From Amycolatopsis balhimycina FH 1894 (GTDB lineage Bacteria; Actinomycetota; Actinomycetes; Mycobacteriales; Pseudonocardiaceae), in NCBI RefSeq assembly GCF_000384295.1, contig NZ_KB913037.1:6759533-6823532 (forward strand): 64,000 bases of DNA. The letters run 5' to 3'. Under the pieces are notes generated by a model. The model was not told the DNA's origin and did no database searches. It saw only the letters and a list, made by a program, of their open reading frames with translations. Position 1 is the stretch's first letter; each line of letters begins with the position of its first letter. A program made the translations under genes and the position numbers. This document shows positions 51,842-60,664 of this stretch, piece after piece.

Positions 51842-53257
51842 TCACTCCTCCCGGCCGAGCTCGGCGGCCTCCAGGACCGCGAGGGCGTCGGGCACCAGCA
51901 CGGCCGCGGAGTAGTAGGCGGAGACGAGGTAGGAGATGACGGCCTGCTCGTTGATGCCCATGAACCGCACGTTCAGCCCCGGCTGGTACTCGTCCGGCAG
52001 GCCGGTCTGGTGCAGCCCGACCACGCCCTGGGCTTCCTCGCCGGTGCGCATCAGCAGGACCGAGCTGGTGCGGGTCTCGGTGACGGGGATCTTGTTGCAC
52101 GGCAGGATCGGCACCCCGCGCCACGCCGGGACGTGGTGCCCGCCGAGGTCGACGGCGTCGGGGTAGACGCCGGCCTTCGTGCATTCCCGGCCGAACGCGG
52201 CGATCGTCTTGGGGTGGGCGAGGAAGAACCCGGGGTCCTTCCACACCAGCGAGAGCAGCTCGTCGAGGTCGTCCGGGGTCGGCGGACCGGTGCGGGTGGG
52301 GATGCGCTGCGCGAAGTCGGCGTTGTGCAGCAGGCCGAAGCCGGCGTTGTTGATCAGCTCGTGTTCCTGGCGTTCCCGCAGTGCTTCGACGGTCAGCCGC
52401 AGCTGCTGCTCGATCTGGTTCATCGGCTGGTTGTAGAGGTCGGCGACGCGCGAATGGACGCGCAGCACCGTCTGCGCCACGGACAGCTCGTACTCCCGCG
52501 GCCTGGCCTCGTAGTCGACGAACGTGCCCGGCAGCACCGGCTCCCCGTCGTGCCCCGACGCCAGGGAGATCTCCGCCTCGCCGTGGTCGTTGCTGGCCGC
52601 CGAGCCGAGCGCCAGGTAGCCGTCCAGGTGTGCCCGCAGGGCTTCGGACCGGGCCACGACGTCTTCGAACGCCTGGCGAGGCAGGGAAAGCACGGTGCAG
52701 GCGGTGACGGCCTTGGCGGTGAACTCCCAGATCCCGTCCCCGTGGACGAGCGCGTTCTCCCCGAAGTGGTCGCCGTCGGCGAGCGTGCCCAGCACGACCT
52801 GGTCGCCGTAGGCGCCGGTGCCGATCTTGCTGATCTTGCCGTGGGCGAGCAGGAACACGTGGTCGGCCTGGCTTCCGAACTCCACCAGGGCGTCGCCCGG
52901 CTCGTACTCGTGCTGGGTGAACCGGCCGGCCAGCTCGGTGAGGACCTCTTCGTCGTCGAACCCCCGCAACGGCGCCAGCTCGCCCAGTTCCGGCGGGATG
53001 ACCCGGACCTGGGCGCCGGTGGAGGTGAACGTGACCCGGCCGTCGCCGACCGCGTAGCTCAGTCGCCGGTTCACCCGGTACGCGCCGCCGGAGACCTCCA
53101 CCCAGGACAGCAGCTTCAGCAGCCACCGCGAGGAGATGCCCTGCATCTGCGGAACCGACTTGGTCGTCGTCGCCAGGGTCCGGGCCGCGGCCCGGCTCAG
53201 GCTCGACAGCGTCTGCTCGTCCGCGTTCACGGAATCCACCGGGTCGGTGACAGTCAC
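51842..53257 (-). CDS. family 2B encapsulin shell protein, first copy
   Basis: A 471-residue paralogue of the next gene with the same plan: N-arm, HK97-type shell fold and a cyclic-nucleotide-binding-like insert (about residues 85-210: [13 protein letters not shown], again without the phosphate-binding arginine). Shared blocks include [43 protein letters not shown] and [15 protein letters not shown]. Family 2B shells form capsules around enzymes of terpenoid metabolism; two-shell operons can make mixed capsules. GTG at 53257 is chosen by alignment of VTVTD with the other copy and a GGGTGGT upstream; an ATG farther upstream adds unlike residues. Confidence 0.93.
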   Translation of the reverse strand: MTVTDPVDSVNADEQTLSSLSRAAARTLATTTKSVPQMQGISSRWLLKLLSWVEVSGGAYRVNRRLSYAVGDGRVTFTSTGAQVRVIPPELGELAPLRGFDDEEVLTELAGRFTQHEYEPGDALVEFGSQADHVFLLAHGKISKIGTGAYGDQVVLGTLADGDHFGENALVHGDGIWEFTAKAVTACTVLSLPRQAFEDVVARSEALRAHLDGYLALGSAASNDHGEAEISLASGHDGEPVLPGTFVDYEARPREYELSVAQTVLRVHSRVADLYNQPMNQIEQQLRLTVEALRERQEHELINNAGFGLLHNADFAQRIPTRTGPPTPDDLDELLSLVWKDPGFFLAHPKTIAAFGRECTKAGVYPDAVDLGGHHVPAWRGVPILPCNKIPVTETRTSSVLLMRTGEEAQGVVGLHQTGLPDEYQPGLNVRFMGINEQAVISYLVSAYYSAAVLVPDALAVLEAAELGREE

Positions 53258-53723
53258 AGCGAGAACCACCCATTCATTCGCGTCGGCACGCGCCCCCGCG
53301 GGCGCGCCGGTCATGAGCTGCTATTTCCTGGAATTCGCGGATTTCGCGATCCCGCGAAATCAACATAGCAACAGCGTTCGGCGGCACAATGACACGATCG
53401 GGTCAGGACGATGATCGCCGGTTCGTTATTGATCATTTGGCCGCATCGGGGAAAGAAGTGGTCACCGCGTGTTCCCGGCCGTCACCCGGTCGGGAGGATC
53501 CCAGCTCGAGGCGGACTTCCCCGGTCGCAGCCAGGAATGGTGGGAGTGGTCATGCCGCCCGGAACTGCGCCGAACCGGCGATTCCCGGAGTCGCGATACG
53601 GCCACCCGGATGAATTCCGCAATTGCGGTTGTACGTCGGTCAACGGATGGCTAACTTGACGGTTCCCGGTGACGGAATGCGCCGGGTGACACTTCCCGCG
53701 GCTCGCGGGCGAAAGGACCTGGA
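53258..53723. other. 466-bp gene-free region upstream of the encapsulin operon
   Basis: No convincing gene was seen. It is noticeably lower in GC than the rest, fitting a divergent promoter region. It holds an inverted repeat GATTTCGCG-ATCC-CGCGAAATC (53340-53361), about 85 bp before the first shell gene, and TTGACG (53656-53661) as a possible -35 element for the rightward membrane-protein gene. Short open frames here lack SD and family features. Confidence 0.55.
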
Positions 53724-54491
53724 TTGAACATCTTCGTGGCCGGCAGTCTGTGGGTGGCCGGCGCGGCGCTGGCCGGTGGCGGGATCGCCTACCTGGTCCG
53801 CCGCTTCGGCCGGGACGGCGAAGGCAGGCCCGCCAACAACGACGCGGCGGGCCAGGTGTTCACCATCGTCGGCGGGCTGCACGCGGTCCTGGTCGCGTTC
53901 GTGCTCATCTCGCTCTTCGACTCGGTGAGCGCCGCGAGCCAGGACGCGCGGACCGAGGCCGACAGCCTGGTCGCGGCCACCTGGGCGGCCGACGCGCTGC
54001 CGGCGGAGACAAAGGACCGGGTGCACCAGCTCGCCGTCGCCTACGCGCGGACGGTCGAGGACCAGGAGTGGCCGCGCCTGGCCGACGGCGGCCCGATACC
54101 GGCCACGGGCTGGCGGCAGCTCGACCAGATGCGCCAGGCGGTGGCGGCCGCGCCGACCGACGGCGACTGGCAGATCGACCGCAAGACCGAGGCGAGCAAC
54201 CAGCTCTGGGCGGTCTACCAGGCCCGCCAGCAGCGGCTGGCGGACTCCGGCGGCGACGGGGTCGGCGCGGTCGTCTGGTTCGCGCTGATCCTCGGCAGCC
54301 TGATCACCGCGATCCTGCTGCCCAACCTCTTCGGCGGCACCCGGCTGATCGCGCACATCATCATCGTGTCCACGCTGGCCGGCACGATCACGTTGCTGCT
54401 GTTCGCCATCCACGAGCTGCAGAACCCGTTCAGCGGCGGCGCGAAGGTGCCCGCCGAGGCGTTCACCTCGGCGCTGGAAAGGCTGGCTTGA
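53724..54491 (+). CDS. bestrophin-like membrane protein (DUF4239)
   Basis: A 255-residue membrane protein: N-terminal helix (about residues 4-24), second hydrophobic region (45-65: QVFTIVGGLHAVLVAFVLISLF), a soluble helical middle, and two C-terminal helices (WFALILGSLITAILLPNLF and LIAHIIIVSTLAGTITLLLFAIHEL). This pattern matches DUF4239, distantly like bestrophin channels. Transport is not proven. TTG start at 53724 follows AAAGGA. It overlaps the next gene by 4 bp (TTGA). Confidence 0.82.
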   Translation: MNIFVAGSLWVAGAALAGGGIAYLVRRFGRDGEGRPANNDAAGQVFTIVGGLHAVLVAFVLISLFDSVSAASQDARTEADSLVAATWAADALPAETKDRVHQLAVAYARTVEDQEWPRLADGGPIPATGWRQLDQMRQAVAAAPTDGDWQIDRKTEASNQLWAVYQARQQRLADSGGDGVGAVVWFALILGSLITAILLPNLFGGTRLIAHIIIVSTLAGTITLLLFAIHELQNPFSGGAKVPAEAFTSALERLA

Positions 54492-55786
54492 CCGGCACGC
54501 GGGCTCGCTGGGCGGCGGTTTTCGGCGTGGCCGCGGCGGTTTCGGCGCTGCTGGCCACGACGGGCCGGCTCGAGTCCCCGGCGTCGAGGACCGCGGCGGC
54601 CCAGGAGCCGGACTCGTGCACGGTCCTGCAGGCGGAAACCGAACGCGACCACGCCCCGACGACGTTGCGGCTGGTCTCGCTGCCCAGCGGTGTCACGCAG
54701 CGGGTGACCGAGGCCGGGTACTGGATCAACGCGATGGGGTACTCCGCCCGGCAGGACGTCGTCTACGGCGTCGCGGACGGCACCCGCCGCGGCCGGTACG
54801 ACCACGGCGCGCACGCGGTGCGGATCGACGCCGCCGGCACGGTCACCGACCTGGGCGTGATCGGCCGCGCGGGCGCGCGGCGCCCGGTGTGGAGCCTGGT
54901 CACCGGCGCCACGGCCGGCGCGATCGACGGCAACCGCTGGTACGTGCGGCAGGACAGCGATCTGTACACAGTGGACATCGACCCGGCGAGCGCGGACTAC
55001 CTGCGGGTCGTGCACCGGACGGCGTTGCGGCCGGTGTCGCTCGCGGCCGGCGTCGACGACTTCGCCTACGACCCGGCGGACGGCCTCCTCTACGGCGTTT
55101 CGACGACCACTCGCGGCGCCGGCTCGGTCGTCACGCTCGACCCGGCGACCGGGAAGGTCGAGCCGGTGCCCGGGGAACGTTTCCCCGAGGGCGGCGCGTA
55201 CGGATCGGTCGCGCTCGGGCCCGGCGCGATCTACGCCACGGCCAACCGCGACGGGCACCGCAGCGTCACGTATCGGCTGCCCCGCGACGGCTCGGGCCCC
55301 GCCGCCGAGGTCGCGACCGGGCTGCCGCTGGCGAGCAGTGACGCGGCCGGGTGCTACCCCGAGGAACCCCCGCCGCTGCCTTCGCCTCGGGAACCACCGT
55401 CCCTGTCCCCATCGCCGCCGCCGTCGCCGTCACCGACCACACCGGCAGCGTCGCCGACACCAGCACCGACCACACCGGCACCGTCACCTTCGCCGGAGCC
55501 GCCTCCGCCCCCGCAGCCGCCGCCGGTGGAACGGCCGGTCGTCCTGCCTCCGACAACTACACCGACGCCAACACCGACGCCAACACCGACGCTCACGCCG
55601 CCACCGTCGGTGACGCCCCCGCCGCCGGCCCCGGCGACGTCACGGCACGCGCGCCCGCCGCGGAAACCCCAGCCGGTGGCCCAGGACACCGGCCGCCGGA
55701 CCCAGGAGAAACGCCGCTGGGGACTGACGGCGCTGATCCTGGTCCTCGGCGGCGGCGCGGTCGCCCACGTGCGCCGGCACCGTTAA
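54488..55786 (+). CDS. exported beta-propeller-like protein with Pro/Thr-rich stalk and C-terminal anchor
   Basis: A 432-residue protein: N-terminal hydrophobic export segment, a beta-strand-rich domain (about residues 45-290; repeated WIN...YSARQDVVYGV, WYVRQDSDLYTVDID, FAYDPADGLLYGVS patterns as in DUF6923-like propellers), then about 100 residues of proline, serine and threonine repeats (stalk), a basic patch and a C-terminal helix RRWGLTALILVLGGGAVAHVRRHR. No LPXTG is present, so it is probably held by the terminal helix. TTG start overlaps the previous stop. Function unknown; a surface-displayed binding role is plausible. Confidence 0.78.
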   Translation: MTGTRARWAAVFGVAAAVSALLATTGRLESPASRTAAAQEPDSCTVLQAETERDHAPTTLRLVSLPSGVTQRVTEAGYWINAMGYSARQDVVYGVADGTRRGRYDHGAHAVRIDAAGTVTDLGVIGRAGARRPVWSLVTGATAGAIDGNRWYVRQDSDLYTVDIDPASADYLRVVHRTALRPVSLAAGVDDFAYDPADGLLYGVSTTTRGAGSVVTLDPATGKVEPVPGERFPEGGAYGSVALGPGAIYATANRDGHRSVTYRLPRDGSGPAAEVATGLPLASSDAAGCYPEEPPPLPSPREPPSLSPSPPPSPSPTTPAASPTPAPTTPAPSPSPEPPPPPQPPPVERPVVLPPTTTPTPTPTPTPTLTPPPSVTPPPPAPATSRHARPPRKPQPVAQDTGRRTQEKRRWGLTALILVLGGGAVAHVRRHR

Positions 55787-55834
55787 CGCCCCGGCCTCCT
55801 CGAAGACGGGCGCTGTCCATCTCGGCCACCCAGA

Positions 55835-55870
55835 CTCCTCCTCCGGCGCGCCGCCGCGCCGGAGGAGGAG
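55835..55870 (+). promoter_or_regulatory. perfect 16-bp hairpin that buries the ribosome-binding site
   Basis: Arms 55835-55850 and 55855-55870 are exact complements around loop CCGC. The right arm CGCGCCGGAGGAGGAG contains the SD of the next gene, whose ATG is at 55877. In RNA the site would be fully paired unless opened, so translation could be thermally, ligand- or protein-controlled; alternatively it is a terminator of the gene before. Confidence 0.75.
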
Positions 55871-55876
55871 AAACGG

Positions 55877-57445
55877 ATGAAGCGGGTACGAATCGCCCTC
55901 GTGGCCGGAGTTCTGGCCCTGCCGCTGGCTGCCGCGGGGCCGGCCGCGGCCCACGGTCACGGCCTCCGGGCGGCCGACGACCACTACCGGGTCCGTGCGG
56001 GGCAGCCGCTGCGGGGCCGGGTGCTCGGCAACGACCGGGGCGCCGCCGCCGTCGTCCGGCACACCGCCGCCGCGCACGGGACCGTCACGATCGGTGCCGA
56101 CGGGACGTTCCGCTACACCCCGGCGCCCGGCTTCACCGGCCGGGACACCTTCACCTACACCGTTTCCGACGCGGTCGAGCTCTACCCGACCGACCTGCCA
56201 CCCCTGGCCACGATCGGCGGTGTCGAGATCAAGGCCGGTGCCTACGGCTCGGCGCTCACTCCCGTGCCCGGCGAGCGCGACGAGTTCTACGGCCTCACCG
56301 ACCGCGGCCCGAACGTCGACGCGCCCGGCGGCGGCAAGATCGAGCCGCTGCCCGGCTTCACCCCGGCGATCGGGAAGTTCCGGCTCCGCGGCGGCAAAGC
56401 CGTGCTGGAGAAGACGATCCCGCTGCGCGCGGCGGACGGCACGCCGTACAACGGCCAGGTCAGCACGCTGGCGAGCACCGGCGAGAAGATCGTCGACCTG
56501 AAGGGGAACCCGCTGCCCGCGTCGCCGTACGGCTACGACCCCGAAGGTATGGTCGCCCTCTGCGACGGCACGTTCTGGGTGTCCGACGAATACGGCCCGT
56601 TCATCACGCACTTCGGGCGGGACGGCCGCGCGCTCGAGCGCCTCTCGCCGTTCGACGGCTCACTGCCGGCCGAGTTGCACTACCGGGTGCCGAACAAGGG
56701 CATGGAAGGCCTCGCGCTCACCCCGGACGGCCGGACGCTGGTCGGCGTGATGCAGTCGGCGTTGCAGCAGCCGGACCTGACGAAGAAGCCGGGCAACGTC
56801 ACGACGCTGCGGATCGTCACCGTCGACCTGCGGACCCGCGCCACGCACGAGTACCTCTACCTGCTCGAGGACCCGGCCACGACGAGCACTGCGGTCAGCG
56901 AGATCACCGCGTTGTCGGCGACGCGGTTCCTGGTGGACGAGCGGGACGGCAAACCCGAACCGGGTGCCTTCAAGAAACTCTTCGAGATCGACCTGTCCGG
57001 TGCCACCGACGTCGGCCCGCGAGCGGCCGGCTACGACGCCGGCAAGGGCGGGCTGCTCGTCGCGGGGAAGAGCATCGACGCCTACGTCGGCAAGGACACC
57101 ACGGCCGAGGCACTGAAGGACCTCGCCGCGGCCGGGATCACGCCGGTGGCCAAGAAGCTCCACGTGGACCTGGGCGCCCTCGTGTCCACACTGGACCCGA
57201 GCGGCGGTTTCTTCGGCCACGACAAGGTCGAAGGCGTCGCGACGACCGACGGCGGCCGGACCGTCGTGGTCAGCAACGACAACGACTTCGGCATCGACGG
57301 CGTGACGAACGCGGCGCCGCCGTACGCGCTGCACCCGAAGACGCTGCCGGACGGCCGCCAGGACGACGGCGAGTACCTCGTCGTCGACACGACGCGGCTC
57401 CCGGCGGCGACGAGCACCGCGACGGTGACGATCGACGTGCGCTAG
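55877..57445 (+). CDS. secreted esterase-like phytase-family protein with cadherin/Ig-like domain
   Basis: A 522-residue secreted protein: signal peptide of about 25 residues (ending AAAHG), a small Ig/VCBS-like domain (about 30-100: DDHYRVRAGQPLRGRVLGND and TFRYTPAPGFTGRDTFTYTVSD) and an 'esterase-like activity of phytase' beta-propeller (about 110-520: GLTDRGPNVD, DPEGMVALCDGTFWVSDEYGPFITHF, EGLALTPDGRTLVGVMQSAL). Such proteins act on phosphate esters or other esters; activity here is inferred. The SD is inside a perfect hairpin. The stop shares CTAG with the convergent gene. Confidence 0.9.
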   Translation: MKRVRIALVAGVLALPLAAAGPAAAHGHGLRAADDHYRVRAGQPLRGRVLGNDRGAAAVVRHTAAAHGTVTIGADGTFRYTPAPGFTGRDTFTYTVSDAVELYPTDLPPLATIGGVEIKAGAYGSALTPVPGERDEFYGLTDRGPNVDAPGGGKIEPLPGFTPAIGKFRLRGGKAVLEKTIPLRAADGTPYNGQVSTLASTGEKIVDLKGNPLPASPYGYDPEGMVALCDGTFWVSDEYGPFITHFGRDGRALERLSPFDGSLPAELHYRVPNKGMEGLALTPDGRTLVGVMQSALQQPDLTKKPGNVTTLRIVTVDLRTRATHEYLYLLEDPATTSTAVSEITALSATRFLVDERDGKPEPGAFKKLFEIDLSGATDVGPRAAGYDAGKGGLLVAGKSIDAYVGKDTTAEALKDLAAAGITPVAKKLHVDLGALVSTLDPSGGFFGHDKVEGVATTDGGRTVVVSNDNDFGIDGVTNAAPPYALHPKTLPDGRQDDGEYLVVDTTRLPAATSTATVTIDVR

Positions 57446-58461
57446 TACTTGAACTGGTCGACGTTGTCGGTGGTGATGAGCAGCGGATCGCCCAGCAGGA
57501 CGGTCTTCGACGCGGTGTCGTACTTCACCGCCGGCAACTCCAGGCTCACCTTGTTGACGGCCTGGAGTGGCTTGCCGTCGGCGACCTGCTTGGCCGTCCA
57601 CGCGGTCAGGTAGCCCAGCGACTCGACGTTCCACAGCACCGACTGCGAGCACGAGCCGTCGAGCAGGAACGGCTTGATCGCCTGCGGCGTGCCGACACCG
57701 ACGGTGAACACCTGGCCGATCTTCTGCTCGTCGCGCACGGCTTTCGCGACCCCCGGCGCCGACGTCGTGCACTCGCCGATCAGCCCGGTCAGGCCGGGGT
57801 GGCCGGCCATGATGCCCTTGGCCAGGTTCGTCGCGGTGTCCTGGTCCTCGCCCGCGTACACGGTCTCGACGAGCTGGGCCTTCGGGTAGCGGTCGGCCGC
57901 GTACTCCTTCTGGACGGCGATCCACGAGTTGAGGTTCGCCGCCGCCGGGCCGCAGGAGACGATCGCGTACTGGCCGGTGCCGCCGGTCTTCGCCATCAGC
58001 GCGTCGACGACCGCGGTGCCGATGCCCTGGGCACTGGCCTGGTTGACGAACACCTCGCGCTGCGTGCCCGGCGCGTCGGTGTCCGAGGTCAGCACGTGGA
58101 TGCCCTTCGCCCGCGCTTCGGCGATCACCTGCGCGAGCACGGCCGGGTCGTTGGGCGCCACGACGATGACGTCGACCTTCTTCGCGATCAGGTCGCGCAC
58201 GATCTTCACCTGCGCGGCCGGGTCGACGTTCCCGGGGCCGGTCGTGGTCCACTCCACGCCCAGCTGTTTCGCCGCCTCGCGCCCACCGGTGTCCATCGCG
58301 TCGAAGTACGGGATGCCGCCGATCTTGGGCACGAACGCGATCCGGGTCGGCGACGTCGGCGCCGGGGCGCCGCCCCGCTGGTCCGAGCAGCCGCCGAGCG
58401 CGAGCACCGCACCCAGCAGCAGCGTCGCGACCAGCCGGAAGGTCTTCGTCGGCCCTCGCAT
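57442..58461 (-). CDS. orphan sugar/autoinducer-type substrate-binding lipoprotein
   Basis: A 339-residue periplasmic-binding-protein type I lipoprotein, lipobox LGGC near residue 25. IGGIPYFDAMDTGGREAAKQLG, VIVVAPNDPAVLAQVIAEARAKGIHVLTSDTDAP and VGTPQAIKPFLLDGSCSQSVLWN recall rhamnose- and AI-2-binding proteins (RhaS/LsrB type). No permease or ATPase gene is linked, so it must use another transporter or act as a sensor. ATG at 58461 has GAGGA at better spacing than the ATG at 58470. Confidence 0.9.
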   Translation of the reverse strand: MRGPTKTFRLVATLLLGAVLALGGCSDQRGGAPAPTSPTRIAFVPKIGGIPYFDAMDTGGREAAKQLGVEWTTTGPGNVDPAAQVKIVRDLIAKKVDVIVVAPNDPAVLAQVIAEARAKGIHVLTSDTDAPGTQREVFVNQASAQGIGTAVVDALMAKTGGTGQYAIVSCGPAAANLNSWIAVQKEYAADRYPKAQLVETVYAGEDQDTATNLAKGIMAGHPGLTGLIGECTTSAPGVAKAVRDEQKIGQVFTVGVGTPQAIKPFLLDGSCSQSVLWNVESLGYLTAWTAKQVADGKPLQAVNKVSLELPAVKYDTASKTVLLGDPLLITTDNVDQFKY

Positions 58462-58682
58462 CGCACCCATTCCTCAGGACTGTCGGACGGTCTGCGCACG
58501 GTGGAGACCAAGGGCGAACGTAGGGCCCCGCGTAACTGTGGTCAACGGGATGTGCGCAAAGGGTTACGGAAGTGAGTTCTGCTCCGCGGCCTTTTCCGGG
58601 AAATGCGCTGGATGGCGGTGTCGGCCACGCTGAGTGACGAGCGTTGATACCGGAAGTGATGAACACGGGTGACGCGGGAGAC

Positions 58683-58718
58683 GTGACCCGAATACCCCCG
58701 AGGGGTATAGTCGCCGGC
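58683..58718 (+). promoter_or_regulatory. CsoR-like operator over a leaderless promoter
   Basis: ATACCCC-CGA-GGGGTAT (58692-58708) is a perfect palindrome of the type bound by CsoR-family copper repressors. It overlaps TATAGT (58706-58711, -10); GTGACC (58683-58688) stands 17 bp upstream as -35. The expected start of transcription falls on or next to the ATG at 58719, and no SD is present, so the mRNA is probably leaderless. Confidence 0.78.
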
Positions 58719-59171
58719 ATGAGCGAACAGCACGGGGCTTCGTGGGCGACGGCGATCCAGGCGACTCTGCACTGCCTGACCGGCTGTGCCATCGGTGAGG
58801 TGCTCGGCATGGTGCTGGGCACGGCGTTCGGCCTGCACAACGCGGCGACGGTGGTCCTGTCGATCGTGCTGGCCTTCGTCTTCGGCTACGCCCTGACCAT
58901 GCGGGGCGTGCTGAAGTCGGGCCTGGGGCCGGCGGCGGCGTTCAAGGTCGCGCTGGCCGCGGACACCGTGTCGATCGCCGTGATGGAGCTGATCGACAAC
59001 ACCGTGGTCGTGGCGATTCCCGGGGCGATGGACGCCGGCCTGGCCAGCCTGCTCTTCTGGCTGTCGCTGGCCCTCTCGCTGGCGATCGCGTTCGTGGTCA
59101 CGGTGCCGGTGAACAAGGCGATGATCGGGCGCGGCCTCGGCCACGCCAAAGTGCACGCCCACCACCACTGA
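58719..59171 (+). CDS. DUF4396 membrane protein, probably copper-regulated
   Basis: A 150-residue protein with four hydrophobic helices (GCAIGEVLGMVLGTAFGL, TVVLSIVLAFVFGYALTM, FKVALAADTVSIAVMEL with VVVAIPGAMDA, and SLLFWLSLALSLAIAFVVTVPV) and a His-rich C-terminus (HAKVHAHHH). HCLTGCA near the N-terminus and the final histidines could bind metal. DUF4396 proteins are often found near copper genes. The CsoR-type operator at its promoter strongly supports metal-dependent expression. No csoR gene is in the window. Confidence 0.88.
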   Translation: MSEQHGASWATAIQATLHCLTGCAIGEVLGMVLGTAFGLHNAATVVLSIVLAFVFGYALTMRGVLKSGLGPAAAFKVALAADTVSIAVMELIDNTVVVAIPGAMDAGLASLLFWLSLALSLAIAFVVTVPVNKAMIGRGLGHAKVHAHHH

Positions 59172-59207
59172 CCGCGTCCGGGGAGGTGGCGGCCTCCCCG
59201 GCGGCCG

Positions 59208-60443
59208 CTACACGCTCGAAAGGTCGATCGCGCGGTCGGCCTTCCGCCGGTCGAGCACCCGCAGGATGCCTTCCAGCAGGTAGTAGTCGGCGTAGGGGAG
59301 CGACACCTCGACGCCGTCCTCGTTCGGCCGGTTGCGGGTGCAGCGCGCGACGCTCGCCTCGGCCCGGGCGGACTTCGTGGTCAGGCACGTCCGCGACACC
59401 CCGGTGAGGATCCGCAGCGCGCTCTCCCGGTAGTGCGGGCGGTGCGTGAGCTCCGCCAGGTCCAGCAGGCCGCACGCCATGATCACCCCGGCGGAGGCGT
59501 CCTTGACGTCGTCCGGGGCCTGGGGTGCCAGGTAGTCCCAGACCGGCACGTGGTCCGAGGTCAGCCGGGACAGCGCGAAGTCGGCCAGGCGCCGGGCCGT
59601 GGTCAGGAACTCCGGGTCCCCGGTGCGGCGGTGGATCGTCGTGAACCCGTAGACGCCCCAAGCCTGTCCGCGCGACCAGCACGACGCCGGGCTGTAGCCC
59701 TGCACGGTGCCGGGCCCGACCGGCGCGCCGGTGACGGGGTCGAAGTCGAACACGTGCGGCGTCGATCCGTCCGGACGCGGGAAGTACCGCTGGGCCGTCT
59801 TCGCGTGCGCGACGGCGATGTCCAGGTACCGCGGGTCCCCGGTCTGCCGGCTCGCGAACGCCAGCAGGTCGAGGTTCATCATCGTGTCCATGATGACGCG
59901 GCCCGCGTTCTTCGGGTCGTCGAGCGCGCCCCAGGCCCGGATGAACTTCCCCGCCGGGTTGTAGCGCTGGATCAGCGACGACGCGGCCTGCACCGCGCCG
60001 TCCTTCCACTTGTCGTCGCCGGTGAGCCGCCAGGCGGTCACCCATGAGGGGTAGAAGAGGAATCCGAGGTCGTGCGTGCCGGTGTCGGTCCGGCGTGGTG
60101 CGAGTTTCTCCGCGGACGCCAGCGCGAGGGTCTTGAATTGTTCCTCGCCGCTGTGCAGCCAGGCCAGCCACAACTGTCCCGGCCAGAATCCGCCGACCCA
60201 GTCACCGTTTTGTGAATAGGTCCATTTCTCGAACTTCGTGCCGACCGGAAACGCGGTGACACCGGGTGCCACCGCGCGGAGCTTGGTCACCGCGTAGTCG
60301 GCCGCTTGGCGGAGCGTCCGGGTGGCCGATGCCTGGTCGGCGGCATCGGGGCCGGCCGCTGAAGCGGCCGTGGAGGTACTGGCGCTCACCGCCGCCGCGG
60401 CACCGGCCGCGGTCGTCAGCAAGGTTCTCCGGGTAATGCTCAC
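59208..60443 (-). CDS. Tat-exported glycoside hydrolase family 88 (unsaturated glucuronyl hydrolase)
   Basis: A 411-residue enzyme with twin-arginine signal (ITRRTLLTTAAGAA) and an (alpha/alpha)6 barrel. GH88 features are NGDWVGGFWPGQLWLAWLHSG, THDLGFLFYPSW, IMDTMMNLDLLAFAS with the likely catalytic Asp, TVQGYSPASCWSRGQAWGVYGF and VWDYLAP. It hydrates the unsaturated uronic acid at the end of glycosaminoglycan- or gellan-like fragments. Together with GH105 and GH28 it suggests breakdown of uronic-acid polysaccharides. Confidence 0.93.
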   Translation of the reverse strand: MSITRRTLLTTAAGAAAAVSASTSTAASAAGPDAADQASATRTLRQAADYAVTKLRAVAPGVTAFPVGTKFEKWTYSQNGDWVGGFWPGQLWLAWLHSGEEQFKTLALASAEKLAPRRTDTGTHDLGFLFYPSWVTAWRLTGDDKWKDGAVQAASSLIQRYNPAGKFIRAWGALDDPKNAGRVIMDTMMNLDLLAFASRQTGDPRYLDIAVAHAKTAQRYFPRPDGSTPHVFDFDPVTGAPVGPGTVQGYSPASCWSRGQAWGVYGFTTIHRRTGDPEFLTTARRLADFALSRLTSDHVPVWDYLAPQAPDDVKDASAGVIMACGLLDLAELTHRPHYRESALRILTGVSRTCLTTKSARAEASVARCTRNRPNEDGVEVSLPYADYYLLEGILRVLDRRKADRAIDLSSV

Positions 60444-60573
60444 AGGTGCCCGCCATTCCGTGTGGGGAAAGTGCCCGGAATTTTCGCACGATCAGCGCGC
60501 GGTTGTACACCCGGCGGACTTTTGTTCATGGTTGTGAATTCGTGTGCCGGTGAGCGGAATGGTCCGCGAATGG

Positions 60574-60605
60574 GCGAAGGCCCGGCGGGAATGCCGGGCC
60601 TTCGC
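60574..60605. terminator. 13-bp hairpin terminator
   Basis: GCGAAGGCCCGGC and GCCGGGCCTTCGC pair perfectly around GGGAAT. It is 60 bp beyond the stop of the leftward SH3-like gene and upstream of the GH88 gene, so it separates the two transcription units. Confidence 0.8.
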
Positions 60606-60664
60606 TGTTATCGCGGGTGAGGGCAGTCGACCACGCGATGCTCGTGGTGCACTCGAGCCGGGGC

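Noticed and set aside
53389..53613. 74-codon frame in the gap before the DUF4239 gene
   Set aside because: No SD, no conserved features, composition like the overlapping frames on the same strand.
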